A stretch of 59,740 nt of DNA from Kiritimatiellia bacterium (GTDB lineage: Bacteria > Verrucomicrobiota > Kiritimatiellia > JAFGHX01). This document shows positions 8,806 through 17,471 of the stretch, in pieces. Location of the stretch: NCBI GenBank assembly GCA_016929905.1, contig JAFGHX010000435.1, positions 1 through 59,740 of the forward strand, written 5' to 3'. The notes under the pieces were generated by a model. That model searched no databases. It was given only the letters and a program-made list of their open reading frames with translations, and had not been told where the DNA came from. Position 1 is the first letter of the stretch, and every line of letters begins with the position of its first letter. Made by a program: the position numbers and the translations under genes.

Positions 8806-10818
8806 TTATGTCTTCTGCCGAAAGTCCAGGTGGGCCGGCGGCGGAAAATCGCGCCTGGCGCGTTTCCGCAGTGCGTCGTCGATCGGGGTACCTTCGGTCG
8901 CGGCCAGCTTTCTTTCCTGCAGCGCGAACCATAGGTCCGTCAGCGTCACTTCGCCTTCGCGGATATCGGGGATGACCGGGGCGGAGTCCACGAACCGTTC
9001 CACCGCGTCGAGATCGTCTGCTTCCAGTGCGGCCTGCGCCCGCACGAGTTGGATGCGCCCGCCATGCCGAGCAGACTCGTCCAGTGCGTCGAACAACGGG
9101 CCTACTTCCGCCGGCCGCCCCGCGGCGATCAACGCGCGACCGCACTCGGTAAAGAGCTGAGGCAGCCTGGCCAGGCGGCATGCGTGCATGTACAGCGCGG
9201 CGCAGCGCGCGTGCTCCCGTGCATGGCACGCGAGCAGGGCCAGGTTGCGGTAGGCCCACGCCGAAGGCTGCAACGCAACGGACCGCTCCCACGCGGCGCG
9301 CGCTTCGGCCGGTTCCCGGCGCGCATAGTGCATCAGACCCAGGTGCAGCCACGCCAGCCAGTGCGCGCCGGCCCCCGCGGATACGGAATGCCGGAGCCGA
9401 TCGAACCATTCGCGCTGCGTCATCCAGGCGCCGGGCGCTTCGGCGGGGGCCGTCTCCGGCAGCACCCCGTGCTCGAGCAGGTGGCGCCACGGCGCCTGCT
9501 CCGAGCCGAGCGTATCTTCAGGGAAGGGCAGGGCGGGCGAGCACAGCGGCCGCTCGCCGGAAGCCGCCCGCCGTCGTCGTTCCAGTGCGCCCCAGCCGGA
9601 GCCGGCCTGCACGAGTTCGTCCGGCGGGCGCTCGCCCCATTCGGCGCCTCTTGCCATCTCCTCCGCCAACCAGGCCGGTTCGATGGCCGCCTGCAACCGG
9701 CTCTCCACCTCGGCCTGCGCGGCGGCCCAGTCGCCGCCGTGCGCGCGGCCCGCGTCGGCCTGCAGCGGGCCCCACGCCTCGAGCCACGTCCAGGTCGCGC
9801 CGGCGGGCATGGGAATGCACCCGGACTGCGTCCGGCCCAGTCCGGCCTGGATCTCGAAATAGGGGTGGCCCGGTTCCGAGAGGTAGTCCTGCCAGGTCCG
9901 GCCGCCTTGGCCCGTACCCCAAACGAACATCTTGCGCCCCTTCAGCAACGGGGTCGACGTCTGGACGATCCCGTATCCGTCGCCGCCCAACGCCGCCTGC
10001 CATGGAGGGCAGCCGTCCGGGATCCGGTAGAAGAAATCCTTCGCATGCGACATGTTCTTCGGGTAGCTCACGTCCTGCCCGTCCTGGATCGGAACGGGAG
10101 AGGGTTTCAGGCCGCCCTCGTAGTCGAAACGGTAGGCGGAATCGGCCGGAATCAGGACGCGCACCCCGTCGGCTTCCGCCACGGCGGCGTTCGTCCACCA
10201 GTACATGGGCCGCTCGGCCCCGTGCGGGTTGCGGATGCAGATCCGCGCGAACAGGAAGGGCCGGTCGTCGCGCAGGTGGAAATCCATCTGGAACGCGCAG
10301 CACCGAACGCGTTCGAATTCGTACAGCCGAAGGACCGGCTCGCCGCGGCGCGAGGTCAGGCGCGCGGCGAACAACGGGGAGCAGGTGAACGGACTGTGCC
10401 CGCGGATCCCCATGTTCCATTCGATGCCGCCGCTGAACCAGGCGTTGCGGATCGCCAGGTTCGCCGGTTGAAACACGGGGTTCACGTAGAGCAGTTCCCG
10501 GTTCGCCGCCTTGTCGAACAGCGACCAGAGCCGCCCGCCCAGTTCGAGAAGGAACGTCGCCCGGATCAGGTCGTTCTCGAGGACCGCCGTCCGGAACGGC
10601 CGGGGTCCGCGTACGCGGTCATAACCGTCCTGCACGCCGTAGGGCAGGCAGGGCAGCTCGATGCCGTAGCCGATGTGCAGATCGTCCTTGCCCGCCGTGC
10701 GGCCGCCGCGTTTCGTCGCCTCGTTGCCGGTACGCAGCGGATGCAGCACCGGCAGCGGGTTCAGCCCGCCGAGCCGGGCGCCGGGCATCGTCAGGGTTTC
10801 AAAACGCAGCGTGGACAT
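8806..10818 (-). CDS. DUF5107 domain protein with TPR-like C-terminus
   Basis: The 670-residue protein starts at ATG 10816-10818 with GGAG nearby. Residues about 45-330 form a galactose-mutarotase-like beta-sandwich as in DUF5107 proteins, with LENDLIRATFLLELGGRLWSL and GGIEWNMGIRGHSP. The C-terminal third contains helical repeats (LAWLHLGLMHYARREPAEAR, AWERSVALQPSAWAYRNLAL) like tetratricopeptide motifs. The family is common in sugar-degrading operons; its reaction is not established. No signal peptide. The gene is followed in the same direction, after a 135-nt gap, by the C39-like peptidase. Confidence 0.8.
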   Translation of the reverse strand: MSTLRFETLTMPGARLGGLNPLPVLHPLRTGNEATKRGGRTAGKDDLHIGYGIELPCLPYGVQDGYDRVRGPRPFRTAVLENDLIRATFLLELGGRLWSLFDKAANRELLYVNPVFQPANLAIRNAWFSGGIEWNMGIRGHSPFTCSPLFAARLTSRRGEPVLRLYEFERVRCCAFQMDFHLRDDRPFLFARICIRNPHGAERPMYWWTNAAVAEADGVRVLIPADSAYRFDYEGGLKPSPVPIQDGQDVSYPKNMSHAKDFFYRIPDGCPPWQAALGGDGYGIVQTSTPLLKGRKMFVWGTGQGGRTWQDYLSEPGHPYFEIQAGLGRTQSGCIPMPAGATWTWLEAWGPLQADAGRAHGGDWAAAQAEVESRLQAAIEPAWLAEEMARGAEWGERPPDELVQAGSGWGALERRRRAASGERPLCSPALPFPEDTLGSEQAPWRHLLEHGVLPETAPAEAPGAWMTQREWFDRLRHSVSAGAGAHWLAWLHLGLMHYARREPAEARAAWERSVALQPSAWAYRNLALLACHAREHARCAALYMHACRLARLPQLFTECGRALIAAGRPAEVGPLFDALDESARHGGRIQLVRAQAALEADDLDAVERFVDSAPVIPDIREGEVTLTDLWFALQERKLAATEGTPIDDALRKRARRDFPPPAHLDFRQKT

Positions 10819-10886
10819 GGCTCCGTCCTGGTTCGCCTACGCATTCACGCGAAACGAAACTTGCTCGAGAGGCGCCACGCGCCGCC

Positions 10887-12785
10887 CTACGGCGCTTCGA
10901 GCCGTTCCAGCTTCACGTCGTCGAGCCACAGCCGCACCGTCGCCTTGTCCAGGCCGGTGCCCTTCTCGATCGCGAGCGTCGCGCCGCGCGTGGCGGCGGT
11001 TGTCTCGAACGCCACGCTCAGTTCCTGCCATGTGTCCATTGTGCGGGTGTTGTAACGGCCTGTCAGCCGGTTCACGATACCCTTGCCCGCCTCGTCGCCG
11101 AGCCCCGCTTTCAGGTAGGGCGCGCGGTTGCGGCTGCACGCGGCGACCCGCATCCAGCACAAGAGCCGGTACTTGCTGTACGGCAGGACGGGGTCGGGCA
11201 ACGGGAAGGAGGCGAAACACCAGCTTCCTTCCTGCGTGCCCTCGACCCGGATCGCGCTCTGCCCGCCGTGCTTCACGGCGTCGTCGCGCGTCACCGTGAT
11301 TCCCGGGCTGGCCTTCCAGAGGCTCTCGCCCGGCTCGAACCCGGTGTGATAGGCGTGCGCCGCACGGCGGATCCGCGCGCAGCGAATGGGACAGAGCCGA
11401 TAGGCGTCGGTTCGGTCCCGCCCGTCGATCCCGAGCAGGATCGTACGCTTCTGCTCCGGCCAGACCATGGCGACCTTCAGCAGGTAGGTGCCCGGCGCCG
11501 TGCCGGGCGGGACGGTCAGCACCACCGTTTCCCGAACCGGTTCGTCCGGCCACCAGTGCGAGGTCGGCGTTCGCGGAAAGAGCAGCTCTTCGCTGACCGG
11601 TCTGTCCTGCGCGTCCGCCAGCGTGAACCGCAGCGCGAAGCTCTCGCCGCACGGCGCCACGCCCGTGTTCTGCCATTCCTGCTCCACGGGAAGCCGCGCC
11701 GGCCGCACGCCGTCGAGGCCGGTCTGTTCCGGAACGGACACGCGCGTGAGCACGAAGCGATAGCCCACGCGGCGGGCCGCATCGGTGAGAATCCGGCGGG
11801 TCTCCTCCGGCGCGTCCTTGAGCGTGGGCAGCCAGTGGATGTTCGTGTTCAGATAGCTGATGCCGGCCGCCAGCCCCTTGGCGATGGCCGCGCGCAACTC
11901 ATCGCCCGCGAACCGGCTGTGAAACTCCGCGTTGCCTTTGACCCACTGGCGCGCGTAGGGCAGGAAGAACGTCTCGCCCACCTTGCTCGAGAACCCTTTC
12001 GGGCTGAGCCCGTCCTGCCGGAAATGGACGCCCCGCAGGGCGGCATAGTGGTTGATTTCGGGATAGTCGCTGCCGACATTGAGGAACACGCGCGAATGGC
12101 GGAACGCGCGCGCGTAGGCGTCGATCATGCGGCGGTACGCCCCGACATACCGCGCGCGCGTGAAGCCGGTCTCCTGGAGCTGCGGCGGCGTCCAGCGGCC
12201 CGGCATGTGCAGGCCCAGGTGCATTTCGCCCCATTCCCCGATCAGGCCCATGTCGATGTACTCGAACCCTTCGCGGCCGTCCAGATACCGGCCAAGCTTC
12301 GCGATGAACCGGTCGCATTCAGCCAGGTATCGTTCGTCCCAAAAGACCGGGTCGATTTGAGTATTGCCCTTCTTCCCGGTATGTCGCACGCCCGGCACGC
12401 CTTTGTCGAAGACCCATTTCGGCGTGACGTAGTCCTCGGGGCCGACGCACTCGGCCATGACCCGGAACGCCAGCCGCATCTTGCGCTGCTTCACCCAGTA
12501 GTCGAAGAGCGGATCGAAGAACTCCTCCAGCGTCGCGTCCTCGCGCGGTTGCACCTTGGCCCACGCGCAGCGCAGGTACACGATGTTCGAGATCTTCAGG
12601 TACCACTCGTCGCCCCCGATCCGAAGCCCCGGACTGGACGACGACATGAAAATGCCCATGCCCGGGTTGAAGAGGATCTCGTCGGCCGGCTTGGGTGTCA
12701 CCTCCCGCATGGCGATCGGGGCGGCGTTGCATAGGATGCGCCCGAACAGCAGCACGGACAGCATCGCGCGGAATCGTGGCTTCAT
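10887..12785 (-). CDS. secreted DUF4832 family protein, glycosidase-like
   Basis: The start ATG at 12783-12785 is 5 nt after AAGGAGG; the frame upstream is repeat sequence. The 632-residue protein has a signal peptide (residues 1-22, ending CNAAP). The family marker follows: EILFNPGMGIFMSSS, then YLRCAWAKVQPRED, as in DUF4832/DUF4874 proteins with a beta-galactosidase-like TIM barrel. The C-terminal 200 residues form one or two beta-sandwich modules, probably carbohydrate-binding, ending in WLDDVKLERLEAP. It is exported and probably acts on a polysaccharide; specificity cannot be read. It lies 68 nt upstream of the DUF5107 gene on the same strand and could share its transcript. Confidence 0.75.
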   Translation of the reverse strand: MKPRFRAMLSVLLFGRILCNAAPIAMREVTPKPADEILFNPGMGIFMSSSSPGLRIGGDEWYLKISNIVYLRCAWAKVQPREDATLEEFFDPLFDYWVKQRKMRLAFRVMAECVGPEDYVTPKWVFDKGVPGVRHTGKKGNTQIDPVFWDERYLAECDRFIAKLGRYLDGREGFEYIDMGLIGEWGEMHLGLHMPGRWTPPQLQETGFTRARYVGAYRRMIDAYARAFRHSRVFLNVGSDYPEINHYAALRGVHFRQDGLSPKGFSSKVGETFFLPYARQWVKGNAEFHSRFAGDELRAAIAKGLAAGISYLNTNIHWLPTLKDAPEETRRILTDAARRVGYRFVLTRVSVPEQTGLDGVRPARLPVEQEWQNTGVAPCGESFALRFTLADAQDRPVSEELLFPRTPTSHWWPDEPVRETVVLTVPPGTAPGTYLLKVAMVWPEQKRTILLGIDGRDRTDAYRLCPIRCARIRRAAHAYHTGFEPGESLWKASPGITVTRDDAVKHGGQSAIRVEGTQEGSWCFASFPLPDPVLPYSKYRLLCWMRVAACSRNRAPYLKAGLGDEAGKGIVNRLTGRYNTRTMDTWQELSVAFETTAATRGATLAIEKGTGLDKATVRLWLDDVKLERLEAP

Positions 12786-12814
12786 ATATGCCTCCTTGGC
12801 TCTCGGCATCCAAG

Positions 12815-12981
12815 CCCCCTCACCCCGGCCCTCTCCCCCGAGGGGAGAGGGAGAAGATCGTGTGGTCCCGGCGACATTAACACGAGGGTTCGTGCACGAT
12901 GCCATTCGTCAACTGCGTGGGCAGAAGACGTACCCGCGAGTACGCCCTCTCCCCTCGGGGGGGGAGGGTGGGGGTGAGGGG
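12815..12981. repeat. inverted pair of CCCTCTCCCC palindromes
   Basis: One copy lies at 12815-12851 and a second, inverted copy at about 12945-12981. Each holds CCCTCTCCCC facing its complement (12829-12838 with 12842-12851 in the first copy). Together they form a long inverted repeat with a loop near 93 nt, starting about 30 nt upstream of the DUF4832 start codon. Elements with this wording are scattered in many bacterial genomes. No gene is visible in the whole 12786-13110 gap. Confidence 0.75.
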
Positions 12982-13110
12982 GCCCGGTCGATCCTGCATC
13001 TCCTGTCGCCGCCTCCTATCCGTCCCGTTCTCCGTGTGACGCGGGCTGGTGGATGCCGGCGACCCGCCAACGTCTTTGCCCCGCGCAGCGGGCCGTCCGT
13101 CCGCTCGGTG

Positions 13111-14190
13111 TCAATCCGCCACCCCCAGGAACCCTTCATGAAACCACACCGGCTCGTAGCTCTGTTCGGTCACGAACCGGATCGCCGCGTCGAGCCGCGC
13201 GGCGTGGTCGGGCTTGTGGTTCTTGTAGAACGGCCAGAAATACTGCTCGTGCGTGAACAGGTCCATGATCTCCGCGCGGTTCGGGTCCCGCGTCAGCGGC
13301 TCGAGCGTCGGCACGACCTGATCGAGCGGCGTATTGTTGCAGACGATGTCGACCTTCGAGAACACGATGCCCGTCTCGAAGTCCTTCAGCACGTCGTTGC
13401 GCATGATGTGCTCGCACCGGCGCTCATCGAGGAAGTAGTGCACGTCGAAGCCGCTGCTTCGGCCGCTGAAGAACCCGCTCAACACCGTCACCCCGCGCTC
13501 GGCCAGCACGGGCAGGGCGTTCGGTTGCACCATGCCCCAGTGGATGACGGTCGGCGGCGACCAGGTCTGTTCCCCGGCGAAGCGCAGGATCTCGTTCGCC
13601 ACCCGGTCGAAATCGGCGGCCAGCTTCTCGGCCGTCGCGTACTGATAGGGCCGGTCCGGCAGGTTGGCGTAGGCGTGGAACGAGAGCTTCAGCCAGTCGG
13701 CGTTGTCGGCCCATTCGCCCTTGTAGCGGTCGGGGAACTCCGGTAGCGAAAAGTCTTCGCCGGTCGTATAGTAGATGTTCAGCACGAACTTCGCGCCGTA
13801 CTTCTCGTTCAGCTTGCGCAGGATGTCGAGATAGAAGCAGTCGAAAGGCGAACCGTATTGCTGCTGCGCGATGTCGCGCAGGAAGAAACTGTTGTCGTCG
13901 ATCGAGAAGCGGTAGCGCGGCTTGGAGTGCCGGTCCCAGACCACGCGGACCCGGTGTTCCTGACGGCCCGCCGCGCCGGTGGAGACGGCCACGATGTCCG
14001 TCTCCCGCTCCGCAAGAACGATCTGCGCGCAGAACGTGTCGCCCGCGCGGTCGGCCTCCGCGCCGTTCACCGTCACCCGGTCGCGCAGCGGCGCCTGGCC
14101 GCGCACCGCAATCCGGAGGCCGGCCTCCGTTTGTTCGCCATGGCGCCGGCTGAGTACCGCGCCGTGGACGGGTTCCGATATGCTCAGCAT
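13111..14190 (-). CDS. polysaccharide deacetylase-like protein
   Basis: The start ATG at 14188-14190 follows GGGAGGAG. After a short Ig-like N-terminal domain (about residues 1-85), the 359-residue protein has a NodB-like catalytic core. SIDDNSFFLRD supplies the paired aspartates and LSFHAYANLPD the histidine region. The segment FTHEQYFWPFYKNH near the end fits the last motif of carbohydrate esterase family 4-like folds. Such enzymes remove N- or O-acetyl groups from glycans. No signal peptide is visible, so it may act on imported oligosaccharides. The substrate is unknown. Confidence 0.65.
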   Translation of the reverse strand: MLSISEPVHGAVLSRRHGEQTEAGLRIAVRGQAPLRDRVTVNGAEADRAGDTFCAQIVLAERETDIVAVSTGAAGRQEHRVRVVWDRHSKPRYRFSIDDNSFFLRDIAQQQYGSPFDCFYLDILRKLNEKYGAKFVLNIYYTTGEDFSLPEFPDRYKGEWADNADWLKLSFHAYANLPDRPYQYATAEKLAADFDRVANEILRFAGEQTWSPPTVIHWGMVQPNALPVLAERGVTVLSGFFSGRSSGFDVHYFLDERRCEHIMRNDVLKDFETGIVFSKVDIVCNNTPLDQVVPTLEPLTRDPNRAEIMDLFTHEQYFWPFYKNHKPDHAARLDAAIRFVTEQSYEPVWFHEGFLGVAD

Positions 14191-14436
14191 GATCGTCGCT
14201 CCTCCCGGGTGTGTCACAGACGTGCGCAGGTAGGATAGGGTACCGGCTCTGGCGTGACAAGAGGGATCGCCTGGCGGGAAGCGCGCGGCCCGCCTTCGCG
14301 CAGCGCTACGGCGGGCGCGGCCCGTTTTCGCCTCGCCGATCTCGTTGCTTCGTCCGGCCGGGCGCGCGCCCGCCAGCGGGCTGGACCACGCGAATGGCGG
14401 GCGACCGCCCTCGCGAGCCGTTCGGGCAGGGCACGC
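14191..14436. other. gene-free gap with a diverged REP-like copy
   Basis: This gap between two minus-strand genes is GC-rich and has no supported gene. At about 14397-14420 it carries a diverged copy of the arm of the perfect inverted repeat seen at 7063-7133. No terminator or promoter is clear. Confidence 0.5.
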
Positions 14437-15315
14437 CTATTCTCTTGCGCATCGCGCCGCGAGCCGTTCCGGAAAAGCACGCACCGCGGCCAGGCTCTCG
14501 CGCAGCGTGGCCTCCGTCCCGTCGCGGGTCAGCAGTTCGAACAGGAACAGACCCTGATAGTCGATGTCCCGCAGGCCCCGGAAAACCTCCGCCCACTGGA
14601 TGCGGCCCGCGGGATGGAACGGCGCATAGTGATCGTGGTCGACCGTATCGTGCAGATGCGTGTGCACGAGCCGCGCCCCGCATTGCGACACCGCGGCACG
14701 CGCCGTCTCGGCCCGGGTCAGCGGGTTCACCCGGTCGATGTGCTCGTGGCCGATGTCCAGGTTCAGCTTGAACCGGGCCGAGCCGAACCGATCGACAAGG
14801 TCGATGGCGTCCCGGATCTTGATCGGGCCGCAGTTCTCGAGCACGATCGTCAGAGGCAGGTCCGCGGTCCGGTCCAGGATCTCGTGAAACGATCGGACGG
14901 TCGCCGGTGTCGGCCGGTTGATGTGCGTCACGTACAGACTCGCGCCCAGTTCCTCCGCCGCGGCGCGTACCCAGCCGACTTCTTCCCGCACGGCCTTCTT
15001 GCGTACCGCCTCGTCTTCCGCGTGGATCGGCGGGCGGGTCTCCAGTTTGCACTGGCCGTGGAACGAGACGATCGTAACGCCCTGCTTCGCGCACTCGCGC
15101 GTCAGCGCGGCGCGCTGAGCGCGGTCACGGTAGTCGAACTGGACGAAGTCCAGCTCCAGCCGCGTGATGCCCGCTGCCCGCACCTCCGCGATCTCGCGCG
15201 GGCCGTACGCGGTTTTCCTGAACTGGAACGCCGAAATCGAGAACGCCAACCGCGCCGTGATCTCGTCCGCCGTCCACGCGCATACCGTCTCCGTTGCCGC
15301 TTCTGTCGTTGTCAT
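14437..15315 (-). CDS. sugar phosphate isomerase/epimerase, xylose-isomerase-like TIM barrel
   Basis: The start ATG at 15313-15315 has GGGGAGG upstream. The 292-residue protein shows the AP-endonuclease-2/xylose-isomerase-like fold. Metal-ligand type motifs appear in order: IVSFHGQCKLE, VLENCG (Glu), LNLDIGHEHIDR (Asp, His), HLHDTVDHDHYAPF and LFLFELL near the end. Proteins of this group isomerise or epimerise sugars or inositols using a divalent metal. It is cytoplasmic and lies among carbohydrate genes, consistent with processing of released monosaccharides. The exact substrate cannot be read. Confidence 0.8.
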   Translation of the reverse strand: MTTTEAATETVCAWTADEITARLAFSISAFQFRKTAYGPREIAEVRAAGITRLELDFVQFDYRDRAQRAALTRECAKQGVTIVSFHGQCKLETRPPIHAEDEAVRKKAVREEVGWVRAAAEELGASLYVTHINRPTPATVRSFHEILDRTADLPLTIVLENCGPIKIRDAIDLVDRFGSARFKLNLDIGHEHIDRVNPLTRAETARAAVSQCGARLVHTHLHDTVDHDHYAPFHPAGRIQWAEVFRGLRDIDYQGLFLFELLTRDGTEATLRESLAAVRAFPERLAARCARE

Positions 15316-15432
15316 AACGATGCCTCCCCGCCACGGAACGAAACCAGTATGGCGTTTCGGCGCAAAACGGGCTTTCAATATCGCGGGTTCCGCTTGCGGA
15401 AACGCGGAAAGCGGAAGAGTCGCCCCGGCTTT

Positions 15433-15465
15433 CCCCCCCGGCGGCAAGAGGTGCCGCCGGGGGGG
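15433..15465. repeat. strong GC hairpin after the GDPD gene
   Basis: The arms CCCCCCCGGCGGCA (15433-15446) and TGCCGCCGGGGGGG (15452-15465) match 14 of 14 bases around a 5-nt loop. The hairpin lies 10 nt beyond the stop of the minus-strand gene that ends at 15476. On that strand it is followed by AAAG, not a T-run, so a factor-independent terminator is not supported; it could stabilise the 3' end. Confidence 0.7.
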
Positions 15466-15475
15466 CGGGTTCTTT

Positions 15476-16252
15476 CTACGGTGTCAGAGCGAGGAACGCC
15501 TGGTAGTCATCTACGCCGACGGAATCCGGGCGGACGGCCTTCAGTTCGTCCCAGACCGCTTGCTCGTACCGGAACCGGGTCACGTGCAGCCGCTTGCCCG
15601 CACCGCGTACCCGGTCCGCCAACTGCATCGCGGCCGGCGGCGGCATGCCCATACGGACATAGTGCGGATAGGCCAGAGCCTGTTCGAGCGCCCCGAGGTC
15701 TTTGCCCCAGAAGACCGCGGTCACCCGCTCGTCGCGCGATCGGAGCGCGTCGGCCTCTTCGGCGCGGGATACCTCGATGTGGGCCGCTTCCCACAGATCG
15801 AACCGGCCGATCAGATCGATCAGCCGGTCGTACAGCACCGCGTTTTCCGCGATCGGGCAATCCTGGTCGTCCTTCGTGTCGATCCACATGCTGGCGTCCG
15901 GCTGCCGGCCCTTGCTGAACAAGGCGAACACTTCGTCCAGCGTCGAGAGCCCGATCCCCTTACCCCGCAGCGGGAAGCGCCCGTCCTTGCCCGGATCGAA
16001 ATGGTACGCCGCATCGAGCGTCTTGAGTTCCGCCGCCGTCCGGTGCGCGACCACCCAGTCCTTGTCGCAGGTGCGGCCGGTTGTGCGGTCGTGAATGACG
16101 ACGATCTCGCCGTCGGCCGTCTTGCGCAGGTCCATGTCCAGGCTGAACCCGTCACGCAGGTTCCGCTCAAACGCAACCAGCGTGTCTTCCGGATGCGATG
16201 CGCTCCCGCCCCGGTGCGGATGAATGTCCGTCTTTTTCATCTTTCCAGCCAT
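15476..16252 (-). CDS. glycerophosphodiester phosphodiesterase family protein
   Basis: The 258-residue protein is close to the usual length of the family and would hydrolyse glycerophosphodiesters to glycerol 3-phosphate and an alcohol. Catalytic motifs are HPHRGG near residue 11, PEDT where most members have PENT, DMDLRKTADGEIVVIHD (E/D-x-D and the second His), and IDTKDD. The acidic position after HRGG is preserved as Glu-Asp. There is no signal peptide. Two starts are possible: ATG at 16250-16252, used here, and ATG at 16238-16240. The second is better spaced from GAGAGG. A 12-nt-period palindromic array begins 7 nt upstream of the first start. Confidence 0.75.
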   Translation of the reverse strand: MAGKMKKTDIHPHRGGSASHPEDTLVAFERNLRDGFSLDMDLRKTADGEIVVIHDRTTGRTCDKDWVVAHRTAAELKTLDAAYHFDPGKDGRFPLRGKGIGLSTLDEVFALFSKGRQPDASMWIDTKDDQDCPIAENAVLYDRLIDLIGRFDLWEAAHIEVSRAEEADALRSRDERVTAVFWGKDLGALEQALAYPHYVRMGMPPPAAMQLADRVRGAGKRLHVTRFRYEQAVWDELKAVRPDSVGVDDYQAFLALTP

Positions 16253-16259
16253 CCTCTCT

Positions 16260-16343
16260 TTGTCGTTATCTTTGTCGTCATCGTTGTCGACCCCGCCGCT
16301 GCGGCGGGGGGGGCGACAAGGTTCTCGACAAAGCCCTCGACAA
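16260..16343. repeat. palindromic array, TTGTCG every 12 nt on both arms
   Basis: TTGTCG begins at 16260, 16272 and 16284. Its reverse complement CGACAA begins at 16314, 16326 and 16338. Both arms keep an exact 12-nt step and flank a GC hairpin (CCCCGCCGC 16291-16299 against GCGGCGGGG 16301-16309). The six bases between repeats are not complementary, so the paired words alternate with unpaired stretches. It fills the space between the radical SAM gene stop (16359) and the GDPD start (16252). Confidence 0.85.
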
Positions 16344-16358
16344 GGTTTCGGGTTGCAG

Positions 16359-17282
16359 CTACCGCGGGAAGATGCCCCGGCGCTGGTCCAGCCGGGTGAT
16401 GCCCTCTTCGTTCGCCGCTCTGAGCGCGGCGGCGTACTCTTCCTGTGTGACGGACCGGCTCAGTTCCTTGAACGTTCGCGCGGCGCCGCACGGCCGGTAC
16501 TGGTTCATGACGTTTACGTACGTGTTCGTCGAAATCTCCTGCGCCAGGAACCGCATCAGCTCGCGCGTGCCCGCCGTCTCCTCCGGCATGACCAGGTGCC
16601 GGACCAGCAGCCCCCGCGTCGCCAGCCCCGCCGCGTCGATTTCCAGGTCGCCCACCTGCCGGTGCATCTCCTTCAGCGCCGCCCTCGCGACCGCGGGGTA
16701 GTCCGGCGCGTTGCAGTAGCGCTCCGCGCGCGCGCCGTCCGCGAACTTCAGGTCGGGCATGTAGATGTCGAAGATGCCGTCGAGCAACTTCAGCGTTTCC
16801 ACGCTGTCGTACCCGTTCGAGTTGTAGACCAGCGGCACGCTCAGTCCCTTCTCGATTGCCACCGGCAGCGCCTCGATAATCTGCGGCACGACGTGCGAGG
16901 GCGTCACGACATTCACGTTGTGACAGCCCATTTCCTGCAGGCCGGCCATGATCCGGCCGAGCTGTTCCGGGGCGGCCGCCATCCCGTGCCCCTCGTGGCT
17001 GATGTCCCAGTTCTGGCAGAACACGCAGCCGAGATTGCAGTGTGTGAAGAAGATCGTGCCGGACCCGCCGCGGCCGACCAGCGGGCTCTCTTCCCCGAAA
17101 TGCGGGTTGTAGCTCGAGAGCACCGCATCACGACCCGTCCTGCAGAAGCCGGGCTGCCCCTCGAGCCGGTTCACCCGGCACCGCCGCGGGCAGAGCGTGC
17201 AGCGCTCGAGAACCTTCAACGCCGCCTCAATGCGTTGTGGCAGGATCCCGTCCTTGTAAGCGTTGATGTATGCCACGTTCAT
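16359..17282 (-). CDS. radical SAM protein, AmrS/PflA-like activating-enzyme family
   Basis: The 307-residue protein carries the radical SAM cluster motif HCNLGCVFCQNWDIS (Cys82, Cys86, Cys89) that binds a 4Fe-4S cluster and S-adenosylmethionine. Ahead of it are four further cysteines (Cys28, Cys31, Cys35, Cys47; CTLCPRRC and GFC), as in the family annotated putative pyruvate-formate-lyase activating enzymes. Members of this family occur with AmmeMemoRadiSam proteins, but neither partner gene is present here. The role of the stand-alone protein is unknown. The start at 17280-17282 lacks a clear ribosome site and lies 18 nt from an 8-nt-period palindromic array. Confidence 0.85.
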   Translation of the reverse strand: MNVAYINAYKDGILPQRIEAALKVLERCTLCPRRCRVNRLEGQPGFCRTGRDAVLSSYNPHFGEESPLVGRGGSGTIFFTHCNLGCVFCQNWDISHEGHGMAAAPEQLGRIMAGLQEMGCHNVNVVTPSHVVPQIIEALPVAIEKGLSVPLVYNSNGYDSVETLKLLDGIFDIYMPDLKFADGARAERYCNAPDYPAVARAALKEMHRQVGDLEIDAAGLATRGLLVRHLVMPEETAGTRELMRFLAQEISTNTYVNVMNQYRPCGAARTFKELSRSVTQEEYAAALRAANEEGITRLDQRRGIFPR

Positions 17283-17300
17283 CGGTAGAAGCGGACGTCT

Positions 17301-17466
17301 GGAAGATGGGAAGAGTGGAAGAATGGAAGATGGGAGGAATGGAAGAGCGGAAGGATGGAAGATTGGAGGAATGGAAGGTTAGAAGGGTGCAAGGGCGTTG
17401 CTGTGTCCAGTCTGGCTCCCATCCAGTCCCCCATCCTTCCAGTCTTCCAATCTTCCATTCTTCCAG
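17301..17466. repeat. palindromic array, 8-nt period (GGAAGANN)
   Basis: Twelve consecutive 8-nt units start at 17301 (GGAAGATG, GGAAGAGT, GGAAGAAT and variants, ending with degenerate units near 17396). The opposite arm has four units at 17435-17466 (CCTTCCAG, TCTTCCAA, TCTTCCAT, TCTTCCAG), the reverse complement of the same word. A 38-nt non-repetitive loop separates them. It fills the gap between the AraC stop (17472) and the radical SAM start (17282). Confidence 0.85.
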
Positions 17467-17471
17467 GCCCG

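Noticed and set aside
15433..15465. Intrinsic terminator after the GDPD gene
   Set aside because: The stem is strong, but on the minus strand it is followed by AAAG, not a T-run; kept only as a hairpin.
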